This document shows, piece by piece, positions 12,841-23,100 of a DNA stretch of 64,000 nt; the first letter of the stretch is position 1; each line of letters starts with the position of its first letter. Both the position numbers and the translations under genes were made by a program. The notes below the pieces were generated by a model, which saw only the letters and a program-made list of their open reading frames with translations, did not search any database and was not told the origin of the DNA. Source of the stretch: Phoronis australis (lineage: Eukaryota > Phoronida > Phoronidae); contig NMRA01000519.1 in the NCBI GenBank assembly GCA_002633005.1, forward strand, positions 26,646 through 90,645. The letters are read 5' to 3'.

Positions 12841-13169
12841 ACCACGGTGCCGCCTCACTTAGCGTCAGCTTGGTTGTAGTGTAGCTGTACGTGCTGCCAC
12901 CGGGGTGAGATGGAAGTGGGTCAGGGCAATAGGTCGTCTGGCTTGGATACCGAAATTACGTTATAAGAAGTCCTGTGTGACTGCATTACGACACAACATA
13001 ATGGCGACGAGGCAAACTTTTGGTTTTGCTTTTATTCCTAACAAGATTTGAATCGATGGCAAGTTTGCCGACGGCATCAACCGATAAGTATATGATTGGG
13101 CTTTCTGGCTCTTGATCATGAAACATTTAGGGCATTTTGATCCTTTGAACCGCTCATGCCCCCACGTAG

Positions 13170-13184
13170 CCAGCAGATGGCGCC
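13170..13184 (+). promoter_or_regulatory. CTCF-like motif CCAGCAGATGGCGCC
   Basis: Full match to the bilaterian CTCF core CCASYAGRKGGCRS. Binding is not shown. Weaker matches lie at about 34,176-34,190 (tcactaggtggcgta), 53,339-53,353 (minus) and 56,918-56,934. Confidence 0.4.
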
Positions 13185-13348
13185 AGTGCATGTCCTCGTA
13201 TGACATTTTACGAGATTAAGTTGGTCTGACTGACAAGAACGGCACTGTACGCAAGGCCATTTTTTACAGTACATTGTTCTGGGCTTAGTAAACAGATATT
13301 TTTTTCGCCTCCTTGGGGAGAAGTCCACTTAAGGAGCAATGGAGATTT

Positions 13349-13690
13349 GTAATGACTCAACACTTTGAACCAAAACAGAATGTCGTCGATGCAAGGTATA
13401 CAGTGTATGTTGACAGCGTCCTCAAGGTCAGCTTGAAAAGGTCGACATACACTGTATATGTAACCGCTGTGATAGCTTTGGTTAGGACGTGTGACTATGC
13501 TTCGTTAGAACAAGAATTTTTGTTCTATGACCAGGTTGTGGAGAAATGCAACAGTTACCATCTGCGTTTGAAACAATTTGGTCAGGACAACCTGACTCTA
13601 GATAAAACGCTTCATATCTCGCGAGTGCATCAGTCTGCACACCTCGATGCGATTACTATGCCGACCTATGTCACGTCAAAATCATGTGTC
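13349..13690 (+). pseudogene. Ty3/gypsy gag relic
   Basis: The frame 13,313-13,699 reads HFEPKQNVVDARY, then VTAVIALVRTCDYASLEQEF, then LTLDKTLHISR. This order (HFEPKxNVVxxRY, YVxxLxxLVRTCxYGxLE, LTLxxxLxIxR) is typical of gypsy gag. The middle part, where the family has about 15 other residues, is replaced by an inverted-repeat hairpin. No protease or RT follows, so it is an isolated fragment. Confidence 0.65.
13396..13459. repeat. long hairpin inside gag relic
   Basis: Arms 13396-13414 (gtatacagtgtatgttgac) and 13441-13459 pair with two mismatches. A secondary TCAAG/CTTGA pair in the loop extends the stem. The size resembles a small pre-miRNA, but the context is a transposon relic. Confidence 0.7.
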
Positions 13691-13870
13691 GTCATTTAAA
13701 ATACGGCAATGTCTCGTGTAATGACAGCGAAGCCTTGGCTTTTAGCAAGGACATAGCGTAGGTCCTTGTGTCACTGAAGCCTTTGCTCAACAATCCTACA
13801 CCGAATGGCCTCCAAAACATTGAAACATGGTTTAATAGATGCCTTTCCCTCTCCTCTCGAATATTACATG

Positions 13871-13926
13871 GTTGGATTTGGTCAATTGGTGACCGGTGGG
13901 ATTTGGTCAATCGGTGACCGGTGGGA
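13871..13926. repeat. 25-bp tandem duplication
   Basis: The unit ggatttggtcaat(t/c)ggtgaccggtg occurs twice and is followed by a partial third copy. It lies at the edge of the segmental duplication. Confidence 0.8.
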
Positions 13927-14060
13927 TTTGGAGTAATGATGGACCTCGGGTGCTAGCAACTTTCGGTGATAATGCGTATACTGTAGACAATTGTACGTTA
14001 TCGTAAATCAGTTCTTCAGCTTATTCCAGCAAAATCTGAATTGACGATAACCGCTTTTAG

Positions 14061-14726
14061 TTTATTAAAATCATTTGCAAACAAATGCACGGAATTCGCC
14101 CACTACATAAACAGTGAATAAAGAATATCACACGGAGTTTCAATTTTTCTTTGTGTTTTGCTGCTGCATCTCCACCTTTCGTCTCAGTTCTTGCCATCTG
14201 TGTAAACCAAAAGCCGTTAATTACAACTCAGACATGGAACACCACCTGACTAATCGACTAGTTCCCTCCTTTTACAGATCGGACCGCCTACAACAGAAAT
14301 GTACTAACATAATGCGCAGCAGGGCAGTAGGTATAACTCGCACATTACATTTTTGCTTTAAAGTTATTGCAATATAGTATTTGTTCAATTAGTAACGTGT
14401 GATCTGCCACTGGGAAAATGACCAGCACGTGGAGGTATTATGTTATCCTTCATTACATGCAGTAATGTCAATCAAGATATGAGAATTTTGAAACACTTGC
14501 CAAACACTAATTTGTACACTTTTTGATAAAAAAGCTTTTTAATAGAGTCAAATCACAAGCCTTTTGACAGGTTGACATTAGTCATGCTCTCGATTATCTG
14601 CGGTTGTTTCTCCATGATATCCATTACCTCCCCTGTCACCTTAGGCACGCCCACTTTGCCATTGCCTCCGCTTACCATGGCAACCTTTTTGACAGATGCC
14701 AGTGGACACGCCAGTTCTGCAACCAT
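14061..14726 (-). pseudogene. duplicated flotillin 3' end (exon 10 and 11 copies, broken)
   Basis: The sequence from 14,726 reads [15 protein letters not shown] ... VTGEVMDIMEKQPQ ... NLSKGL then stop, clearly paralogous to flotillin exon 10. Against the functional copy, an inserted A and a GT-to-GC change destroy the donor (AAAAGGCTTGTG versus AAAGGTTTGTG) and put a stop two codons later. The exon 11 counterpart (14,197-14,129) keeps its acceptor but has lost a base, so the frame departs after GGDAAA. An AATAAA lies at 14,061-14,066. It is most simply a dead partial duplicate. Because it keeps an acceptor in phase 0, it could instead serve as an alternative last exon of flotillin; that is inference. 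Confidence 0.85.
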
Positions 14727-14952
14727 CTTTCCAAAAGAAGCTGATGATGAAACATATGGGGAAAGAGGTCCATTCATATGGGAATATTTGACGGACACGA
14801 AGGCTCACTTCGCACGACGTTGAGTTGTGTATGTAAAATAAAGTCGTGGCACATTAACGGATGGTTCAAGGTTGAAGTATAAGCATGTTATTGCAAGAAA
14901 TAAAACATTTGTTCCGATCGCACTTGCATTTATTGCTCTTCTAGTTCATGGC

Positions 14953-16020
14953 ACAAATTGTAATTTTTTCAGTTTACCAACTGAAATACTCAAAGTGAAA
15001 TCAGGAAATTACAATTCATACAGGTCTTTCTCCATGTGTTCTGCAATGCTTAGTCTAGTAAGTACATGTACTTATTAATTTGACTGTTGTAGTCAAAACT
15101 AGTGACTGCAGCAATTTTGGGCGGTTTATTGATAGCACAGAGGAGTTCTGTTAGAGGAACATGAGGCAGATTGTGCCTGAAAGGTCCAATCACAAAATAC
15201 CCCAGTGCCTTTGTTGTGTACCAACAGTTCATTTGCTAAAAAGTTGTATGTTACATCATTTCACAGTTGGTTTATAGCTGCACATGTAATACCGACATCA
15301 CGAAAATCAACAAACTATAAGAGAACACCATGGTGGCAATGATTGGCGGACTTAAAAGTGCGAAAGCTGACACGCTTCTAAAAAACTAGAAGAACCGTAC
15401 ATTTTGTTGCTTGACTACATGTACATGTAATTCTAGTGAAGAAGAAATATGAATTAAGAACGTAAATATTTGTATCAATCATGATTATAAACGTTTAATC
15501 TGTTCAGGTGACATTCTTTGGTGTTGCATGAAAATAGCGGCTTGCGGCATTGATTGGCAGTGGAAAGGCCGTACCTTTACATGTATACTGAGAAGGAAGT
15601 ACTCGTATGAACTGTCACCAAGCCCACAGTTACTTTAATTGTGCTACTTTGAATTCTAGCGCATTTTAAGGTTGTCATTTATTGTACGACAAATTAACAA
15701 AAAAATAAGCAAAACCCCCATTTTATGCATATGCCTGTGTTTAACGTCGTTGTTAGATATTATAAATGTGAAAGCAAAACAAAACAAAAATAATCATTGG
15801 TTTCTTCCAGTTCTGTTCGCTCTTTGCTTTGCCCCAATGGGTAATTCATTCACTGGCATATCTCTTTCGTGAATGCGGATACCGCACACGTGACGCAGGA
15901 TGGGACTAGGGTCATGTGGAAAGCCATTATTCTGGGATATGTTGCTAAAAGTGGAAAAGTTACCAGCATAACACCGTGGCAAAATACACCAGGGAAGTGT
16001 AGAAACATTTTCTCTCCACG
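14953..16020. repeat. dispersed repeat R1, copy 2
   Basis: Second copy of 808-1865, directly abutting the broken flotillin duplicate. Confidence 0.82.
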
Positions 16021-17809
16021 CTGTTTCAGCTCTTTGGCGACGTTTTAGCACACAGAACCTTGAAACTGCGTCTTGCATGATGCAAAGCCGTCAACTTACC
16101 AATAGCGTCTTGAAACTGTAATGTACTTGTACTGGGTACCATCAAATCGAAAATATATTACAGTTACACTGTACCTGTATTTAGGCAACATGTCGGTCCG
16201 GCGTTTTTCTGAGAATTTTTCGGGTGATAGTGCATTATTAGAAGTGCGTGCACAGGTATGGTTATTGGCATACTCTTCTTCTGTAAGCTTACTGTAGATT
16301 GGGCTTGAAATAAGAACTGATCGATTGTATGCTCAGCGCTCTGACCGCAAAAGAGGGAATGTTGATCAAGACCGTTGACGTCACACACATGCTGGCGCCC
16401 CTAGTGGAGGTCAACGAACGGAAATCACCAACGACTCGGTGGAAAAACCTGGTTAACCGATTTGTATTCTAGGATGTTGAGTCATTGTTTTGTGTAGAAA
16501 TGTCCGAAAATATAACGATATATAACATCAACTTCACCGAGATATTAGTAAATATATATTATAATGATTATCAGTCATCACTTAGGAGTTGTGAATCACT
16601 TGCCTGCCCGCGAAGCTGAAGGAAGACATTGCCGTGTAGTTTGAGCATCCTCGTCCTCTCAAGGAATGTCTAATCAATATGCTAATGTATTCTAACTGAA
16701 TGTCCTTTTGTTTTGACAGCATGTTTCATGTTGCTCCGCAAGACCTGTTGCTATCGCTATAGCATAAATGAAGGTTAGGCCCCGTGTGCAGTAAAGTGGC
16801 AGATCTACCTATTGGGAAAGGGGGGGGTTAGGATCCGCCCGAATCTGATGGGCGTAGAGCTGAACGGAGGGAAAGTATTTCCCACCTCTAATGTAAGATT
16901 ATTTAGTTTTTAGTAGCTACTTTTGTTTCCTTGGCGACATTTTTTAATTTTTGATTTCGGTCCTTTCCCGATCATAGCTATCAGGTTAGGGGGGTTGAAA
17001 CCCCTGTGCCCCCACCCCGTATATCCGCCTCTTATAAGTAATCGTGCCAAAAGCACGTGTTGTCGTTTAAAATAGACACCGGTGACCTAAAGTCCTGAAT
17101 ACAAGGACAAAAAGCAGCTACTACCCAATGTTCATTGGCAACTGCTCATGTCGTGTCAAGGACTTACATGTATATTAGCCTTCACAAATATACGTATTTT
17201 GTCAATCATAACCGTTGTTTGTCTCCGTAAGCAGAGTTTTGAAACGGTAGCTGATATCGGCAGCCATTTTAAATGAGGCCCTAAAGTCTTAACCGTTCCG
17301 TTTAGACGAAAATGCACGAAGTAATACCACACAAATCAACAACAGTACTTACGGTTACTCTAGACGACATAAAAACGTATTAAAGTGTTTATAAATTCAG
17401 TTTCAATTGAAATATATCGTTACGTGTTTTGCACCCAACTTCAATGTGTCCAGAAGTTTTCAATGAGGTTGTTTACGGGAAACGCTAAGAACCCAGCATC
17501 AATTATCTCTCTGTATTTTATTGTTTTGGGCTTTTAAAACTTGACTGACCCTGGGACATTTTGAAACATTGCTCAAGCTACCCCTAGAGCGCGTGTTTGA
17601 GCAAATCTGAACGATGTATATTTTCGAAAATATATTCTGAAAATGCATAAAAAGGGGATTAGTGAAATATCCTGTTTTTAAGATACATTTGAAAAAGATG
17701 CCACTCACTCACTGTTTATTATCATGATGGGAATATTAACACATCCGGGTATTCGTTTGACGTTCGTAAGCAGACAAACGCTAAAAAACTTCAAAGGGAG
17801 ATGTCGCGA
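16021..17809. other. intergenic, one possible MITE
   Basis: Apart from the 16,795-17,030 candidate MITE, no feature was recognised. Confidence 0.55.
16795..17030. mobile_element. possible hAT-like MITE
   Basis: Left end agtggcagatctac and right end gtatatccgcct are imperfect inverted repeats of the same GTGGCGGAT type, with G-rich and C-rich subterminal tracts. No clear target duplication was found. Confidence 0.4.
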
Positions 17810-20004
17810 GACCGCGCAGAAGCGAAAATCAGATAGTTCACGACTTAAGGGCACACACGACTTTAGGACCTCCAACGTTACACAGCGATGTCTCGTGTGA
17901 TACACTGTAATGGCCTCCAATACATGGAACCATAGATTACTATAGTCTATGATGGATGATGGTTTGATAGATGACGTTCCCTCTCCCCTCGAATGCTATA
18001 TGGTAAGATTGGGTCAAAACCCGTGGTGTTTGGAGTATTTATCAATCTTGGTATCTAGGAATTCCTTCGGTGTATAGATTAATAAAATAGCCTGAAATTT
18101 AAACAAATCCGTTTCTAGAGTGCCTGTGGCTGGAGGTCAGATGATTTTTACCCCCAATTGTATACTGTGTACGGTGTGAATGTTTGCCATATAAACGCAA
18201 AATTACTCCTGCGTGCAAAGCTGCACTTGGTTGTATAGTTACAGTGTACACCACCTTCAGAAGAGGTGGAGATGTAAACTTACTCACATGCAAATATACA
18301 CCTGACGCAAGTAACCGCGACTGTAATAGTAAAGTATGCAGTAACGATCACTCAACTAAAAATTTCGTTTCTTACGGGTAATTATTTTTTCCGATCTCAT
18401 CTCTTCTTAAGGCCTAAAACCACTTACAATTCTCTTTAGATGTCAAAAGGAATATTTTATTGTCATGTATGGTTTGAAATTATAACAAGGTTGCGACTGG
18501 GCTGCTGCTGCAGGGTAAAATTTACGGTGCTGTGGTTCTACTAGATACTGCACTAAGAGTTACAAACACGTTCCCGTTTTTTTTTTTGGTCCAACGTCAG
18601 AATTCCTGACAGAAGTTATACATTTTCGGCACCCGCACCTTCCGGGCCGTCTGCGTACACATACAATCACGGTTTGTCCAATTCCCCGAGGCTGTCAGCC
18701 CCCCTCATGGTATCCTAGATCATCCACTGTATGCACATGTATTGATAACTACATAAGACCGAATCAGTCCACTCTGTAAAAGTTTGATGTTCACTTACAT
18801 GTAAGACGCCGAATTTCCAAAAGCCAGCACCCAGCTTAAACGCTTCTCGGCTAAGTCAATCTTGTATTTAAGCCATTAATAATTATATGAGTATCAGTAA
18901 TCACACACAAAAAGCAATAGTATACGTGTACTGAAACCATGTTGTTGAAACAAAATCCGCGAACAATATTTCGGACACAACTGTTTATATGCGATTTCCA
19001 TCGAGAATACTACTGGACCGACCAATTTACCACATCCGCTATGCCCTCTAGGAATTTTGCTCAACAAGACCTACCAAGCAATCGGCTGTGACTGAAATAA
19101 TTCCAAGAATTGTATACCTGAGAACAGACACTTGCGTTCTTGACTCCATCATGTTATCAAGACTGCGCTTTCAAAATCCTGTACCAATTTATTACAAGTT
19201 TGCTCAAACGGTCAATTACGGTTTTCGCTTATAATACGTTCGAAGAATACTAATTGCGAAACTAGTATACCTTGTAGAAGGATATCTACAATTTGACAAC
19301 TTTCAAACCACTCTCCATCTACGAAAATCCCATTATAAAATTTGTTTTTCCTCCAATCTTTCTAGATACAGTGTGTACTTTCCATTTACGAGATAGTTCC
19401 AAATGACTTTGGGGATCGACACCCGTGTCAAGATTCACGGAATGCATATTGTACATGTAGGTTCTATAAGTACATGCATCTTCATTTTACTATCTGTTGC
19501 TTGTGTCAACATTGAAGTGAAATCTATCGAGCACTGGCATCCAATATTAATTTTGTTTTCACTCGTACAAACGCGATGTAAATTGACAATAATGGGACCA
19601 TGTCTACCCACAGGTGTTAAGGTGCTGCATACATGTACGTGTACTGTACCTGTGTAGACGAGGTTTCCAACTGCAGACTACAAAACAAACGACAGCTTGT
19701 CAGCTCATTTCAGAAGAAGAAACTTCATGCATGTGACGCCTTCTTACTTGTTTCTGACTATGAACGGTTTCATGTATTTGACTTTTTACAAATGACATCA
19801 GACGGGAGTTTTCTTTAAGTTTAAGGAGGAAGTAATTCAGGTTGAATTAAGATACGGCAAGAATAGTAAGTTAGACATAGACCAGCATTGATCTTAGTGA
19901 TTTGCCTTCTGTGCAGTGCTTACTTCAAACTTTACGTTATCGTAATTCAATTCTTCAGCATATTCCAGAAAAAAATACAGTTTTAGATAACAAATTGTCC
20001 CCTT

Positions 20005-20010
20005 TTTATT
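20005..20010 (-). terminator. flotillin polyadenylation signal AATAAA
   Basis: AATAAA on the minus strand, about 52 bases past the flotillin stop codon, implying a very short 3' UTR. The duplicate region has the same hexamer at 14,061-14,066. Confidence 0.6.
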
Positions 20011-20061
20011 AAAAATCACATACGAATAAATGCAAGCAATTCGCCCTCTACATCAAAAGTA

Positions 20062-20133
20062 TTACACGGGGGTTTCAATTTCTCTTTGTGGTTTGGATGC
20101 TGCAGCTCCACCTTTCGTCTCAGTTCTTGCCAT
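20062..20133 (-). CDS. FLOT1: flotillin exon 11 (terminal coding exon)
   Basis: Encodes residues 422-444 ([16 protein letters not shown] ... IETPV) and a TAA stop. The acceptor is attacacag. The assignment rests on phase 0 joining and the following polyadenylation signal. It is also conserved in the duplicate at 14,129-14,197, where the reading frame is shifted. The C-terminus of flotillins is variable, so homology alone does not prove it. Confidence 0.82.
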   Translation of the reverse strand: MARTETKGGAAASKPQREIETPV

Positions 20134-23100
20134 CTGTGTAATCCAAACACGGTTAATTACAAGTCAGACATGGGGTACCACGTGACTAATCGACTAGTTC
20201 CCTCCTTTTACAGATCGGACCGCCTACAACAGAAATGTACTAACATAACAATGCGTAGCAGCGTAGTGTGCATATATATATACTCTTTGGTTTCAAATCT
20301 TTGCAAGATAGTATCGTTTGTTTAATTAGTAACTCGCGATTGGCCACTGGGAAAGGGACCAACACGTGGGGGTAATATGTTTTCAATCATTACATGCAGT
20401 TGTGTCAATCAAGATATGGGAAACACTAGCCAAACACTAATTTGTATAGTTTTGGATATTTTTTTTAATTGAGTCAAATCACAAACCTTTGACAGGTTGA
20501 CGTTAGTCATGCTCTCGATTATCTGTGGTAGTCTCTCCATGACATCCATTACCTCCCCTGTCAACTTAGACACGCCCACTTTGCCATTGCCGCCGCTCAC
20601 CATGGTCACCTTTTTGACGGAAGCCAGTGGACACGCCAGTTCTGCAGCCATCTTTTCAAAAAAGCTAATGATGAAACATACGGGGAAAGAGGCCCATTTA
20701 TATGTGACGAAGGCTCACCTCGCACGACGTTGAGTTGTGTTTGTAAAATAAAGTCGTGGCACATTAACGGATGGTTCATGGTTGAAGTATAAGCATGTCA
20801 TTGGAAGAAATGAAACATTTGTTCCAATCTCATTGCATTTATTGCTCTTCTAGTTCACGACACAATGTGTAATGCATCTTGAATTTCCAAACGTTCAACG
20901 GAGTAAAATCTCTTATGTTCAATTTGATTATAGTTACTAAATAACGTAAATAAGGAAACAACGAGTCAAAAATTTGGAGCCCGGAAAATCAGTGTTTAGA
21001 TATTCAATAGTTCATGTAGCATTATTGGGTATACATGAAGTTAGTGTACATGTAAGTTGCGTTATATGAATTCTGCGTGTATGGAGTCTACGTGGGTGTT
21101 AAACAGACGGTCATTGCTAAATCCTTTGCACTGCGTTTGGTTAAGGAAACTTAGCCCATGATAAAATGCAATATTTGAAGCTGACAGGTTAATACGTCCC
21201 CGCCTGGAAACATTCTCGTTGAGGCACCAATATACATGTATACGTGGGGTTTCACGTCATTGTCGTGTTAATGTACAGGAAGCAGTTAGTCAACAGTAAA
21301 CTGGCTAACCTTGGGAAGAGAGTCCAGAATCATCTCTACCACAGCCGCATCCTTGTATTCCTTAAAAGCGCTAGCCTTCATGGTGAGTTGTTCGGCATCT
21401 GCCTTCCCTTTAGCCTCTATGGCGATTGCTTCAGCTTGACTTCGCATCTGTATTGAAGGGAAGAGAGCAGGGCAAATTTCAGTAATATAAGGTTCACAAA
21501 TGAAGCATGGGAGAGACTTTAATTTCCTGTCGCATTGTGTCTACGATCCCAGTTTTTGAGATTTTGAATCAAGCGACCAGCTAAAACCACTCGAGTTTAA
21601 ATGAAAACCTTACCATAAAACTGTACTAGGGACGTTGAAGTCACTTGTAAAAAATACAACCCTTATTGCATTTTCACGTCTTGTTGAGATTGGAAGTGAA
21701 TAAGTGGTGAACTTGGATAATCTTGCTGGGCAAGTGAATCACATTTCTATCATCCGTATCACTGCCATATATTACTGTTTCCTGATGGTTCTAAGATTGT
21801 CTTTCTCTCGTTTCTCTTACGTACGTTAATGGCGTCAGCTTCAGCCTCGGCTTCAAGTACAACTCGCGTCCTGTGCAATAGGAAATGGAAAGTGTCGTCA
21901 CCATAGGAAAATTTGAAATAACAGTTTTGGAGCAAACTCAGAAAACATAAACCCGCGTTAATAGGCTAGAATGTGAAAGATTTCAGAGTTATTCTCATAT
22001 GACTGATTGCTTGACAAAATGGCTGACATTCGTTTCATAGGACTGATTGTATGGTAAGGTGGCTGACATTCTCTTGATATGACTGCTAGTAAAAGAAAAT
22101 GGCTGAGAATCTAATGATATGACTGAATGTATGACTCGAGGGCTGGGATTTTTGGGCACTCTGAAAATCAATTGCTCTTGTAAAATAGCGGTAATAAAAT
22201 GTATTCCACTGCATTTCCTATACATGTACATGTTCTAGATTTTTAACGGAATTTCGAAAATTTTAATGGATGTAAAGAAGCAAAGGTGGAAAACTGAAGA
22301 CAGCAGTGTGTTATTAATAGTAGAAACAACGACCCATACTCTAATACACTTAAATCACTTGAATTTGTTAAATGTTCCCATCCTCATCCATAAAGCATTG
22401 AAAAAATTAAAAGACATAGGTGTTTAGATCTTACTTTTCGGCGGCAGCGATGGTCTCCAAACGATATTTCTCCGCCTCTGCTGGTTGCTTCACGGTCGAC
22501 TCTAACTCCTTTTCCTTTCTCAAAATTTCCTGTTCTTGCACGAGAATTTGCTGCGCTCGTTCCACCACGACGATTTCCATCTCTTCCTCTTTAATCTTTT
22601 GTTTCGTTGTGGCTGCCTGTGTGTGCAATAAATCTTGTTAGCATTCTAGGTTAGGGTATAATTTTTGTTCTCGAAAATGAACTCTAAAAAACCCTTGTGT
22701 TTTACTCCAATACAGACTCAAAACAGTTATGATGTCGCTTACGTTAGGGTCAACGGGGATAACACGTACTTTCTAAACCTAGTTTGCACATAATCACCTC
22801 CGCAATAAGTATATACTTTAAATATCGTATTCATACATGTACTCGCGTTTGTAGCTCAAATTTAGATGTCACCAACTTAGACTATATGTGCAATATTACC
22901 GGGTGTATTCATAATGTGCATTCAATAACACACTTATCTTAGATCGCATTAAATCAGGGGGGGAATGGCAAACATAATTTCGAGTTTGATTTCAAGTTGA
23001 AAGATTAGACACCGATGCCGTATTTATCACACAGACATCTCCAGCTTGTACGCACTTCCCAGTGTAGTTTTTTACATGCTGAGTAAACTCGTCAAGCTAA

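Larger units (their letters stand above)
13690..14965. repeat. segmental duplication, copy A (flotillin 3' region)
   Basis: Similar to two blocks on the flotillin side: 13,690-13,985 resembles about 17,810-18,080, and 13,985-14,965 resembles about 19,925-20,872. Copy B therefore has about 1.85 kb extra between the blocks. The junction at about 14,955-14,965 leads straight into repeat R1. Confidence 0.85.
17810..20872. repeat. segmental duplication, copy B with 1.85-kb extra segment
   Basis: Partner of 13,690-14,965. The segment 18,080-19,925 has no counterpart in copy A. I saw no terminal repeats or coding domain in it, so whether it was inserted in B or deleted from A is open. Confidence 0.8.

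Noticed and set aside
16390-16407. CTCF-like ccactaggggcgcca
   Set aside because: One G short of the core spacing, so it does not fit the consensus.
22420-22641. Plus-strand 73-codon Ser/Cys-rich frame
   Set aside because: It is the antisense shadow of flotillin exon 7, which has a clear family match and splice sites.
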